In this document: piece by piece, positions 1-6,631 of the stretch
How the letters are laid out: every line of letters starts with the position of its first letter
Position numbering within the stretch: the first letter of the stretch is position 1
NCBI RefSeq assembly: GCF_001083785.1
Contig: NZ_LAVL01000085.1
Coordinates: forward strand, 1 to 35,326
Direction of reading: 5' to 3'
Source of the DNA: Nonomuraea sp. SBT364
GTDB lineage: Bacteria; Actinomycetota; Actinomycetes; Streptosporangiales; Streptosporangiaceae
DNA: 35,326 nucleotides
Position numbers and translations under genes: made by a program
The notes under the pieces: model-generated
Told to the model about the DNA's origin: nothing
Databases searched by the model: none
The model's input: the letters and a program-made list of their open reading frames with translations, nothing else

Positions 1-105
1 GGGGAGGAGAAACCCGGTTACATTCCGAACCCGGAAGTTAAGCTTCTCAGCGCCGATGGTACTGCACTCGGGAGGGTGTGGGAGAGTAGGTCACCGCCGG
101 ACAAT
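1..105 (+). rRNA. rrf: 5S ribosomal RNA, 3' part
   Basis: The opening bases match the conserved body of bacterial 5S rRNA: CCCGGTTACATTCCGAACCC, then GGAAGTTAAGC, CGCCGATGGTACTGC and the 3' block GTGGGAGAGTAGGTCACCGC. About 20-25 bases of the 5' end, including the strand that pairs with the 3' terminus, lie before the window. The 3' end is placed by comparison with other actinobacterial 5S genes, with a few bases of uncertainty. It is presumably the last gene of an rrn operon whose 16S and 23S genes are upstream. Confidence 0.95.
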
Positions 106-112
106 CTTTCGT

Positions 113-153
113 GAGAGGGCCCCTTTGACACCTTGTGTGTCAGGGGCCCTCTC
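113..153 (+). terminator. rrn operon hairpin 1
   Basis: GAGAGGGCCCC pairs perfectly with GGGGCCCTCTC. An inner TGACAC/GTGTCA stem extends it, with a two-base TT bulge. It begins about 8 bases after the 5S 3' end, so it is a terminator or processing stem of the rRNA transcript. Confidence 0.85.
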
Positions 154-170
154 CGCATTCAGCGAGGAAT

Positions 171-199
171 GGGGTTCCCGGGGTGGGAGCCCCTTTTTT
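171..199 (+). terminator. rrn operon hairpin 2 with T-tract
   Basis: GGGGTTCCC pairs with GGGAGCCCC (one G-T wobble) around a 5-base loop, followed immediately by six T residues. This is a textbook Rho-independent terminator and probably the main stop for the rRNA operon. Confidence 0.88.
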
Positions 200-255
200 G
201 CGTTGTGCGCCTGTGGCGGCGTGCGCCAGGTCTTGGCGTACTACGGCGAGACGCT

Positions 256-292
256 ATCGGCCCTGCCTCCATGACGTGGAGGCAGGGCCGAT
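256..292 (-). terminator. Perfect 15-bp hairpin ending the glycosidase gene
   Basis: ATCGGCCCTGCCTCC (256-270) and GGAGGCAGGGCCGAT (278-292) are perfect complements around a 7-base loop. It lies 29 bases past the stop codon of the minus-strand gene 321-1796. It probably terminates that gene and backs up the rRNA terminators from the other side. Confidence 0.8.
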
Positions 293-320
293 TCTCAGCG
301 TGGGGACGAAGGGAAGGCGA

Positions 321-1796
321 TCACTGCGGCAGGACCAGGAGGGCGTCGCCGACGGCGCGCTCCCTGCCGTCCGCCGGCTGGTTGACGACCTTCTTGCCCA
401 CCACCATCGCCGTGGATCCGCCGCCGTCCAGGTTGATCGCCTGGGTGGCGCCGAGCCAGCGCATGAGCTGGGCGGCCTCGGTGAAGCTCGCGCCGACCGT
501 GATGCCGGGCTTGCGGCCGTCGATGGTGGCCAGGATGAGGCTGCCGTTGCGGGTCGTGCCCAGCAGGGTGCGCGGGTGGCGGCGGAGGATCATGTTGACG
601 GAGTCGTGCCCGTCACGCTTGGCCGTGATCTTGGTGCGGCCGTTGCGGACCAGGCCGACGCCGCCGGCGACCACGTGCAGGTCGGGCGTCAGCTTGAGGG
701 TCTTGCCGGTGCGCAGGTCGGTGAGCTTGGTGTTGACCTGGACGTTCCAGCCTTCCCAGGCGTGCTCGTTGAGCCAGTCGGCGGCCGCGCCGCTGCCGTG
801 CAGGACGCGCCCTCCCTTGGGCACCGCGAAGCCGGACGCGCGTACACCGACGACCTTGCCGGCGGCGTCGAGGACGACGTCGGCGCCCCCGTCGGCCGGG
901 GTCTTGGCGCCGTACTCCTCGGTGTAGAGGACGAGCTCGTCGGCGACGGCGGCGCGGTTGACGCCGGCGACCGGGGCGCGGGCGCCGTCCTGCGAGACCG
1001 CGGTGACGGCCGACTCGAGCTCGGTGATGCGGGCGGTGCGGCCGCGCAGGACGACGGCGGAGCGGCCGGGGACGGCCTCGCTGAGGAGCCGGCCCGCGAC
1101 CACGGAGGCGCCGACCGGCTCGCCGCGCAGCTCCTTGGCGGTGTGAATGTTGAAGAAGCCGCCGTTGATGGCCGCGATGGCGCCCTGCGCCTTGGCCATC
1201 GCCGAGACGGTCTCGCGCTTGGCGACGCTGGTGCCCAGGGAGGCGGCGTAAGAGCCGCGGAACGTCCGCGAGTCGATCATGACGACCTTGACGTTCCACG
1301 GGCCGGTGGTCTTGAGGCCGTCGTCGCCGAGGTAGTCGGTCTTGACCTTGAGGCCGGCTTCCTTGAGCTTCTTGGCCGTCTTGTCGGCCTTGGCCTTGTC
1401 CTTGAAGGACCACAGGCCCACGCGGACCATGTAGATCTCCTGTGCGGGCGCGTCGGCGACCTGCGGGCGGATGACCTTCTGCAGGCTCGCGGTCTCACCG
1501 GCGGCCTCGACCTCGGCCACCCTGGCCTCGGCGGTGGCGCGGGTTCCGTAGTCGCGGCCGCTCGGCATGAGCACGGTCACCGTGTAGCCGTCGGTCGAGG
1601 ATCCGGCCTTCACGTCGTACAGGTCGATCCCCTGCGCGACGCTGGTCATGGTCTTGGTGGGCACCGAGCGAGGGCCGAGCGGGAACTTGGCCGACGGGAA
1701 CTTCACCGCCACCTGCTCCGCGGCGGCGCCTGGCACGGTGGACACCGTGAACGTCGCGGCCATGGCCAAGCCGGCGACGAGAGTGCGTCGAGACAT
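321..1796 (-). CDS. Secreted SPOR-domain phosphodiester glycosidase family protein
   Basis: The product has 491 residues. A signal peptide (residues 1-26, ending GAAA/E) predicts export. Residues about 70-175 look like one or two SPOR-type repeats: an alternating YTVTVLM / YMVRVGLWSF pattern with a Lys-rich helix between. SPOR domains bind denuded peptidoglycan glycan strands. Residues about 177-491 match the NAGPA/DUF2233 phosphodiester glycosidase fold, with AINGGFFN at about 209-216 and NLDGGGSTAM near the C terminus; both are signature motifs of that family. In bacteria the family is linked to removal of sugar phosphodiesters from cell-wall or exopolysaccharide material, but no substrate can be inferred here. 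The start is an ATG preceded by GGAG at 5 nt. The gene stands alone between the rRNA terminators and the trp attenuator. Confidence 0.88.
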   Translation of the reverse strand: MSRRTLVAGLAMAATFTVSTVPGAAAEQVAVKFPSAKFPLGPRSVPTKTMTSVAQGIDLYDVKAGSSTDGYTVTVLMPSGRDYGTRATAEARVAEVEAAGETASLQKVIRPQVADAPAQEIYMVRVGLWSFKDKAKADKTAKKLKEAGLKVKTDYLGDDGLKTTGPWNVKVVMIDSRTFRGSYAASLGTSVAKRETVSAMAKAQGAIAAINGGFFNIHTAKELRGEPVGASVVAGRLLSEAVPGRSAVVLRGRTARITELESAVTAVSQDGARAPVAGVNRAAVADELVLYTEEYGAKTPADGGADVVLDAAGKVVGVRASGFAVPKGGRVLHGSGAAADWLNEHAWEGWNVQVNTKLTDLRTGKTLKLTPDLHVVAGGVGLVRNGRTKITAKRDGHDSVNMILRRHPRTLLGTTRNGSLILATIDGRKPGITVGASFTEAAQLMRWLGATQAINLDGGGSTAMVVGKKVVNQPADGRERAVGDALLVLPQ

Positions 1797-1931
1797 CAGA
1801 ACTCCAGAGGGCGGAAAACAATCCGACCCATCCTGACGAGATCTTGGTCCCGGGGTCTGCGAAACACGCCAAACGGTCGGAGAGGTTACGAGATTGACAC
1901 CGGGTATGGCTGGTGCCTTTGACTCGACCCC

Positions 1932-1937
1932 TACAAT
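1932..1937 (+). promoter_or_regulatory. -10 box of the trp leader transcript
   Basis: TACAAT ends 6 nt before the leader-peptide ATG at 1944, placing the transcription start on or next to that ATG. The leader peptide would then be translated without a 5' UTR. No Shine-Dalgarno sequence precedes 1944, which agrees. A TTGACA at 1894-1899 is 32 bp upstream, too far to be the partner -35. Confidence 0.6.
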
Positions 1938-1943
1938 GAGTGC

Positions 1944-1988
1944 ATGAAGCGCATCAGCATGTGGTGGTGGCCGCGAGACGGCCGCTGA
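1944..1988 (+). CDS. trpL: Tryptophan leader peptide (attenuator ORF)
   Basis: A 14-residue ORF reads MKRISMWWWPRDGR and stops with TGA at 1986-1988. Three consecutive TGG codons (1962-1970) sit just before the first arm of a set of competing hairpins that precede a tryptophanyl-tRNA synthetase gene. Trp is the rarest residue, so three in a row in so short an ORF in this position is strong evidence of ribosome-mediated attenuation: low charged tRNA-Trp stalls the ribosome at 1962-1970. The ORF is not the N terminus of TrpRS, being in a different frame and closed by its own stop. The start is probably leaderless. Confidence 0.85.
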   Translation: MKRISMWWWPRDGR

Positions 1989-2022
1989 GATTCACATGCA
2001 CGGGCCGTCCTCAGGGCGGCCC
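1969..2022 (+). promoter_or_regulatory. Trp-responsive transcription attenuator
   Basis: Four segments compete. Segment 1, GGCCG (1969-1973), overlaps the last Trp codon. Segment 2 is CGGCC (1979-1983). Segment 3, GGGCCGTCC (2002-2010), and segment 4, GGGCGGCCC (2014-2022), form a 9-bp terminator stem with a 3-base loop. Segment 2 can pair with segment 1 or with GGCCG inside segment 3 (2003-2007). A ribosome stalled on the Trp codons would mask segment 1 and free segment 2 to block the 3:4 stem. No T-run follows, which is common in actinomycete terminators. A second GC stem (2020-2024 with 2039-2043) lies just downstream. Confidence 0.75.
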
Positions 2023-2074
2023 GGCGCGACGGGCTCCCCCGGGACGGCATGAATCCGTTCGGAGGAGCAGAAAA

Positions 2075-3037
2075 ATGGACCACGTCGTTCTCACCGGAGA
2101 CCGTCCGACCGGGCCGCTCCATCTCGGCCACTACTTCGGCTCGCTGGCCAACCGGGTGCGATTGCAGGACACGTACGAGATGTATGTCCTCGTCGCCGAC
2201 TATCAGGTGATCACTGACCGGGATCTGCCGGGCGCGATCCAGGAGAACATCGACAACCTGCTGCTGGACTACCTGGCCGTCGGGATCGACCCGGCCAAGG
2301 TCACGATCTTCCAGCACAGCGCTGTCCCCGAGCTCAACCAGTTGATGCTGCCGTTCCTGAGTCTGGTGTCGGTGGCCGAGCTGGGGCGCAACCCGACCGT
2401 CAAGGACGAGATCGCGCACAGCAGCCAGCAGGTGGTGAGCGGGCTGATGTTCACCTATCCGGTGCATCAGGCGGCCGACATCCTGTTCTGCAAGGGCACG
2501 CTGGTGCCGGTCGGCAAGGACCAGTTGCCGCACGTGGAGACGACCAGGCTGGTGGCGCGGCGGTTCAACGAACGATACGGGCCGGTGTTCCCGGTGCCGG
2601 AGGCGATGATGGGCGAGCAGCCGCTGCTGCCGGGGCTGGGCGGCGGCAAGATGAGCAAGAGCCGCGGCAACGCGATCGCGCTGTCGGCCACCCCTGACGA
2701 GACGGCCGCGCTGATCCGTAAGGCGCCCACCGACTCCGAGCGGCTGATCACCTTCGACGAGGAGAACCGGCCGGGCGTGGCCGGGCTGCTCACGCTGGCG
2801 TCGCTGTGCCTGGGCCGGCCGCAGCGGGAGCTCGCCGACGAGATCGGGTACGGCGGCGCGGCCGAGCTCAAGAAGCTGACCACCGGGGCGGTCAACGACT
2901 TCCTGGCCCCGATCAGGGCGCGCCGCCGCGAGCACACCGTGGCCGAGGCCAGGACGGTGCTCGCCGACGGCAACGCGCGGGCCCGCGAGCGGGCCGTCAA
3001 GACGCTGGACGAGGTCCGGGACGCGATGGGGTTCTGA
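2075..3037 (+). CDS. trpS: Tryptophanyl-tRNA synthetase, auxiliary (TrpRS II-like)
   Basis: A 320-residue class I aminoacyl-tRNA synthetase that charges tRNA-Trp. The HIGH motif appears as HLGH (16-19) and the KMSKS loop as KMSKS (192-196); the length is normal for TrpRS. The opening VVLTGDRPTGPLHLGH, the NPTVKDEIA segment and LVPVGKDQLP resemble, from memory, the TrpRS II type of Deinococcus and the indolmycin-resistant auxiliary TrpRS of Streptomyces coelicolor, whose gene is known to be controlled by ribosome-mediated attenuation. The ATG at 2075 is chosen because GGAGGAG sits 7-8 nt upstream and it opens directly on the catalytic fold. A 45-residue upstream extension in the same frame would run through the attenuator. 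A second, housekeeping TrpRS elsewhere in the genome is expected but not visible. Confidence 0.93.
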   Translation: MDHVVLTGDRPTGPLHLGHYFGSLANRVRLQDTYEMYVLVADYQVITDRDLPGAIQENIDNLLLDYLAVGIDPAKVTIFQHSAVPELNQLMLPFLSLVSVAELGRNPTVKDEIAHSSQQVVSGLMFTYPVHQAADILFCKGTLVPVGKDQLPHVETTRLVARRFNERYGPVFPVPEAMMGEQPLLPGLGGGKMSKSRGNAIALSATPDETAALIRKAPTDSERLITFDEENRPGVAGLLTLASLCLGRPQRELADEIGYGGAAELKKLTTGAVNDFLAPIRARRREHTVAEARTVLADGNARARERAVKTLDEVRDAMGF

Positions 3038-3046
3038 TGGGGTGAC

Positions 3047-3111
3047 GGGGTTCCAGCCCGGGGTTCCGGCCCGGGGTTCCGGCCCGGGGTTCCAGCGTTG
3101 GGTTCCAGCGC
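3047..3111. repeat. 13-bp tandem repeat, five units
   Basis: Five consecutive 13-bp units with consensus GGGGTTCCRGCCC begin at 3047, 3060, 3073, 3086 and 3099. The first three are nearly identical and the last two diverge in their final bases. The array fills the gap between the converging stops of trpS and the methyltransferase. A decayed copy (TGGGGTTCTGGCG) continues into the last codons of the methyltransferase, so the array may have extended or eroded that C terminus. Confidence 0.85.
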
Positions 3112-3117
3112 CGGCTC

Positions 3118-4143
3118 CTAGCGTGGGGTTCTGGCGAGGGCGAGCTGGGTGACGGGGGAGCGCCAGGGGCGGCGGTGGCGCGGACGGCGGAAGCCCGCCT
3201 CCCGTAACAGGCCCGCCACCTGGGCGAACCCTCGCACCCGGCCGCCGCACGCGACCAGGTAGTTGAGGTCCAGCAGCCGCATCAGGCCGAGGCTGGCCCG
3301 CCCCGGCAGGAGGCGGTCGTCGAACTGGTCGCCGATCACCACGATCCCGCCGGGGTTCAGGGCGGCGGCCACCCGTCGCAGCAGCGCCGCCGTCTCGGTG
3401 TCGTCCAGGCCGTGGATGACGTTGAACAGCAGGACGACGTCGTACCCGTCGCCCAGGTCGTCGTCCAGGAACGAGCCGGCGAGCAGCGTCAGGCGGGGGT
3501 GCTCGGCCGCCGACCGGAGTGCCTGCGGCAGGTCGAGCACGGTGGCGCGCAGCGCAGGATGGCGCCGCAGCAGCGCCAGGCTGTAGAGGGCGTGGCTGCC
3601 GCCCACGTCCAGCACCCGGCGGGCGTGCCGGGGGACGGGGATGGCGCGCGCCGCGGCCGGGGCCTGCTGCCCGGCCAGCGCCGCCGTCCACGCCTGGAAC
3701 GAGCGCGACAGCTCGGGGTCGTGCTCGGTCCGGGTGTAGAGGGGGACGGGCGGCGTGCCGTCGCGGATCGCCTTCTCCGTCTCAGGCCAGATCACGCAGG
3801 CCGTGCGCTCCCAGAAGGCCAGCCCCTCCAGCAGGGAGGTGGCCGAGCCGGTGACGAGCCAGCGGCGCGAGGTGCGGCTCAGCCGGTAGCGGCCGCGCCG
3901 CCGCCGCAGGTAGCCGAGCCCGGCGAGGCTGTCGAGCAGCACCCGCGTGGCGCGGGGGTCCAGGCCGCGGGCGTCGGCCAGTTCGCCGCCGGTCAGCGGC
4001 CCGTCGCGCAGGGCCTCGAACAGGCCCAGCCGCGCCGCCGCGATCAGCGCGTGCACGCCCAGGGCGCCGAAGTAGTCGAACATCGGGGGCACGAGGGACA
4101 GCCGGTACGCCGCCGCCTCCAGGGGATTGAAATACAGGGGCAC
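3118..4143 (-). CDS. SAM-dependent O-methyltransferase
   Basis: A 341-residue class I methyltransferase of the plant-type/acetylserotonin O-methyltransferase group found in actinomycete secondary metabolism. Residues about 25-100 form an N-terminal winged-helix dimerisation domain (helix-rich, then GYLRRRRGRYRLS). The SAM-binding glycine motif VLDVGG is at 177-182, followed by an acidic post-I segment (TVLDLPQAL) and the later segment VVLLFNVIHGLDD. The substrate is probably a small hydroxylated aromatic or polyketide, but nothing nearby identifies it. The GTG start has TACGGT ending 7 nt upstream, fitting a leaderless transcript; no Shine-Dalgarno is present. It lies 33 nt after the PucR gene on the same strand, so read-through from that gene is also possible. 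Confidence 0.88.
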   Translation of the reverse strand: MPLYFNPLEAAAYRLSLVPPMFDYFGALGVHALIAAARLGLFEALRDGPLTGGELADARGLDPRATRVLLDSLAGLGYLRRRRGRYRLSRTSRRWLVTGSATSLLEGLAFWERTACVIWPETEKAIRDGTPPVPLYTRTEHDPELSRSFQAWTAALAGQQAPAAARAIPVPRHARRVLDVGGSHALYSLALLRRHPALRATVLDLPQALRSAAEHPRLTLLAGSFLDDDLGDGYDVVLLFNVIHGLDDTETAALLRRVAAALNPGGIVVIGDQFDDRLLPGRASLGLMRLLDLNYLVACGGRVRGFAQVAGLLREAGFRRPRHRRPWRSPVTQLALARTPR

Positions 4144-4176
4144 ATCGCAGACCGTAAGGCCGGGAACGGGCAGCGG

Positions 4177-5799
4177 CTATTCGGAGCGGGCGTTGCGCCG
4201 GAACGACTCCAGGGCCAGCAGCGCGACGTGCAGCGACAGGCAGGACTCCGAGTCGTCCAGGTCGGTGTCGAGGATGCGCTCCAGGCGGCGCAACCGGTCG
4301 TAGAAGGCGGGCCTGGACAGGTGGGCCTTCTGCGCGGCCACGGCCTTGTTGCGCCCGGCGTCGAGGTAGATGCGCAGGATGCGGGTCAGGTCGCCGCCCC
4401 GCTGCGCGTCGTGCGCCAGCAGCGCGCCCAGCTCGCGCTCGGCGAACGTCTGCAGCCTGGCGTCGTCGCGCAGCAGGTGCAGCAGCCCGCGCAGGCGCAG
4501 GTCGGGCAGCCGGTAGAAGGGGCGGCCGTCGGGCTGGCGGACCGCGACGTCGGCCACCTGCTCCGCCTCCAGGAAGCTGCGCCGGACGTCCCGGATGGAC
4601 TCCACCACGGAGCCGGAGGCGAGCACGAACGCGCCGCCGGACTTCCACAGCGCGCGCAGCCGTTCGGCGAGCGCGGTCAGCGCGGGCTCGACGGCGGTGC
4701 GCGGGGGGAGCGGCAGCAGGACGCCCACCCGGTCCTGGTCGAGCGCGCCGACCAGGGCGGGCAGCCGGGCCTCGCGGCAGGCGGCGGCGGTCGCCTCGGC
4801 CAGTTCGCCGAGCTCGGCCTGCCCGTCGAGGGCCTGCTCGGCCGGGTCGGTCGGGCGGATGACGACGCTGACCAGCCTGCGGCCGGTGAGCGGGACGCCG
4901 ACGGCCCTGGCGCGGGCGGCGGCCTCGTCGGGGTCGGCGTAGGCGTGGGTGAGGATGCCGGTGATGATCGTGCCGTGCGCCTGGCGTTCGAGCGACTCCT
5001 GGTGACGCTCCAGCAGGCGGCCCAGGGCGAGCGTGGTGGCGGCGCGCTCGGCCAGCACCAGCTCGCGCGGTGAGGGCTGGGCGTCGCAGAGCAGGATGAG
5101 CCGGCCCCAGTCTTGGCCGCGGGCGCCGACGGTGGTGACCAGCCAGCCGGAGGCGGCGTCGTAGGCGGTGCGCTCGGCCGGGGCGACCGCGCGGGACCTG
5201 GTCTCCCAGCCGGCCAGCAGCGTGCCGGTGTCGCGGCCCGCCGACTCGCAGGCCAGCACCTGGTGGGCGAGGTTCTCCAGCAGGACCGGGCGGCCGGACA
5301 GCCTGGCGACCTGGGCCAGCACCTCGGCCGGTGAGGCGCCTTCGACCGACAGCTCGGTGAACACCTCGTGCAGTTGCTCGGAGGCGCGCAGCTCCTCCAG
5401 CTGGATGTCGATGATCCGGGCGTGCACCGCCTCGGTGATCTGCACGAACGGGGTGTCGCGGGTCAGCACGATCAGCGGCAGCCCGTGCTCCTCCGCCGAC
5501 TTGACCACGGCGCGGGGCAGCTCGCGGACGAAGCGGCGGCCCAGCTCGACGATGAGCCCGGAGGCGCCGACGGAGGACAGCTCGCCGATGTAGTCGGCCA
5601 GCTTCTCGGGGTCGTCGGGCAGCGCCACGCCGGTGGTGAGCACCAGCTCGCCGCCGCGCAGCAGTTGCGCGATGTCGGCGATCTCGCCCACGTGCACCCA
5701 CCGGACGCGGGTGTCGAGCCGGTCCGCGCCCGCGACCACGCGGGGGTTGCCCCGGCGGACGCTCTCCAGGGCGAGGATGTCGGCGATGGTGGGGAGCAC
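4177..5799 (-). CDS. PucR-family transcriptional regulator
   Basis: A 540-residue regulator. The N-terminal PucR domain (about 5-125) has the family signature WVHVGEIADIAQLLRGGELV followed by LTTG. A central GGDEF-like/CdaR segment follows. The C-terminal PucR helix-turn-helix (about 475-540) includes LRIYLDAGRNKAVAAQKAHL and the pattern FYDRLRRLERIL. PucR proteins activate catabolic genes for purines, GABA and other nitrogen compounds. The GTG start is supported by TAGGCT ending 6 nt upstream (leaderless). The co-oriented neighbour downstream is the methyltransferase. The target is unknown; the aminotransferase/semialdehyde dehydrogenase pair at 9492-12274 is a possible one, by inference only. 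Confidence 0.9.
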   Translation of the reverse strand: MLPTIADILALESVRRGNPRVVAGADRLDTRVRWVHVGEIADIAQLLRGGELVLTTGVALPDDPEKLADYIGELSSVGASGLIVELGRRFVRELPRAVVKSAEEHGLPLIVLTRDTPFVQITEAVHARIIDIQLEELRASEQLHEVFTELSVEGASPAEVLAQVARLSGRPVLLENLAHQVLACESAGRDTGTLLAGWETRSRAVAPAERTAYDAASGWLVTTVGARGQDWGRLILLCDAQPSPRELVLAERAATTLALGRLLERHQESLERQAHGTIITGILTHAYADPDEAAARARAVGVPLTGRRLVSVVIRPTDPAEQALDGQAELGELAEATAAACREARLPALVGALDQDRVGVLLPLPPRTAVEPALTALAERLRALWKSGGAFVLASGSVVESIRDVRRSFLEAEQVADVAVRQPDGRPFYRLPDLRLRGLLHLLRDDARLQTFAERELGALLAHDAQRGGDLTRILRIYLDAGRNKAVAAQKAHLSRPAFYDRLRRLERILDTDLDDSESCLSLHVALLALESFRRNARSE

Positions 5800-5855
5800 G
5801 AGGCGAGCCTATCCGATCAGCTTGTAAGATCGAGACGGCTGAGGCTGACAACCTG

Positions 5856-6554
5856 CTAGGTGATCAGGCGTGCCGCGAGCCCGTCGAGGACGGCTCCGAG
5901 CCCGAAGCTGAACGCCATCTCGCGCACCGCGTCGGTGTCGGCGCTATGCACCTCGTTCATGCGGCTCGCCAGGTCCGGGTAGTCGGCCGCGAGCAGGGCG
6001 ACCGCCTCGCGCATGCTGTCCTCGTGGTAGGCGGTCTCGGCCATCGCCTGGGTCCAGGCGACCTCCGGGATCGTGATGCCGAACACGAAGGAGGTCAGCG
6101 TCGTGTTGGCGTAGTCGATCTCCAGGCCCTCGAAGCCGGCCAGGTGGAAGCTCCTGCGCAGGGTGTCGGCGGCGCCGAGCGCGTTGGGGCCGAGCGCGGG
6201 CAGGCGGCCGATGAGCCGGGTCGTCCAGGGGTGGCGCAGGATCAGCCGGCGCATGCTGTGGGCGAACACCGACGCGGTGGCGCGCCAGGTCGTCTCCGTG
6301 GGGTCGGGCAGCCGCATCTCGCCCCACACCTCGTCGTAGACCAGCTCCAGCAACTCGTCCTTGTTGGCCACGTACCAGTAGAGGCTGGTCGCGCCCGCGC
6401 TGAGCTTGGCGCCGAGCCTGCGCATGCTGAGGCCGTCGAGGCCGTCGGCGTCGAGGAGCTCGACGGCGGCCCGGACGATCTCGTCGCGGCTGCGGCCGGT
6501 GCTCTTGGCGGGACGGGCCTCCCGGAGCCAGACGGAGCTGAACTGCTTGGTCAC
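5856..6554 (-). CDS. TetR-family repressor of the adjacent MFS exporter
   Basis: A 232-residue TetR protein. The N-terminal helix-turn-helix (about 22-68) reads IVRAAVELLDADGLDGLSMR then LGAKLSAGATSLYWYVANKD, the classic TetR pattern. The rest resembles the TetR_C class I ligand domain (VFAHSMRRLILRHPWTTRLI). The GTG at 6554 is chosen over longer in-frame possibilities because TATCCT ends exactly 6 nt upstream and the sequence beyond it is the shared promoter. The gene is divergent from the DHA2 exporter at 6610, and three repeated near-palindromes lie in the gap. The simplest reading is repression of the exporter, and perhaps of itself, until a drug or metabolite binds. Confidence 0.9.
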   Translation of the reverse strand: MTKQFSSVWLREARPAKSTGRSRDEIVRAAVELLDADGLDGLSMRRLGAKLSAGATSLYWYVANKDELLELVYDEVWGEMRLPDPTETTWRATASVFAHSMRRLILRHPWTTRLIGRLPALGPNALGAADTLRRSFHLAGFEGLEIDYANTTLTSFVFGITIPEVAWTQAMAETAYHEDSMREAVALLAADYPDLASRMNEVHSADTDAVREMAFSFGLGAVLDGLAARLIT

Positions 6555-6572
6555 TCTCCCAGGATAAATCCA

Positions 6573-6631
6573 CTCGTACAGTGTGCGAGGTTTGTCGTAC
6601 AGTGTGCGAGTGAAATCGAACGCTGTGCGAG
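6573..6631. promoter_or_regulatory. Three 21-bp-spaced operator repeats at the tetR/MFS promoter
   Basis: CTCGTACAGTGTGCGAG (6573-6589) is a 17-bp near-perfect palindrome. A second copy (6594-6610) differs only at its first base. A third (6615-6631, ATCGAACGCTGTGCGAG) matches at 13 of 17 positions. The register is exactly 21 bp, two helical turns, so all three face the same side of the helix. Copy 2 contains TACAGT (6598-6603), the likely -10 box of the exporter, ending 6 nt before its GTG. A TetR dimer here would block polymerase directly. Copy 3 lies inside the coding region. Confidence 0.78.

Noticed and set aside
1894..1899. TTGACA as the -35 of the trp leader promoter.
   Set aside because: It is 32 bp from the TACAAT box, nearly twice the usual spacing.
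135..1922. A long plus-strand open frame opposite the glycosidase gene, and similar long frames opposite most genes.
   Set aside because: These are Arg-, Gly-, Ala- or Pro-rich antisense or shifted translations produced by high GC; none shows a domain, and the opposite strand carries clear protein families.
1936..1947. A four-codon ORF, ATG AGT GCA TGA, overlapping the -10 box and the trp leader start.
   Set aside because: It overlaps the predicted promoter and would lie upstream of the transcription start; the Trp-rich ORF explains the region better.
3047..3111. A CRISPR array.
   Set aside because: The units are 13 bp and directly adjacent, with no spacers.
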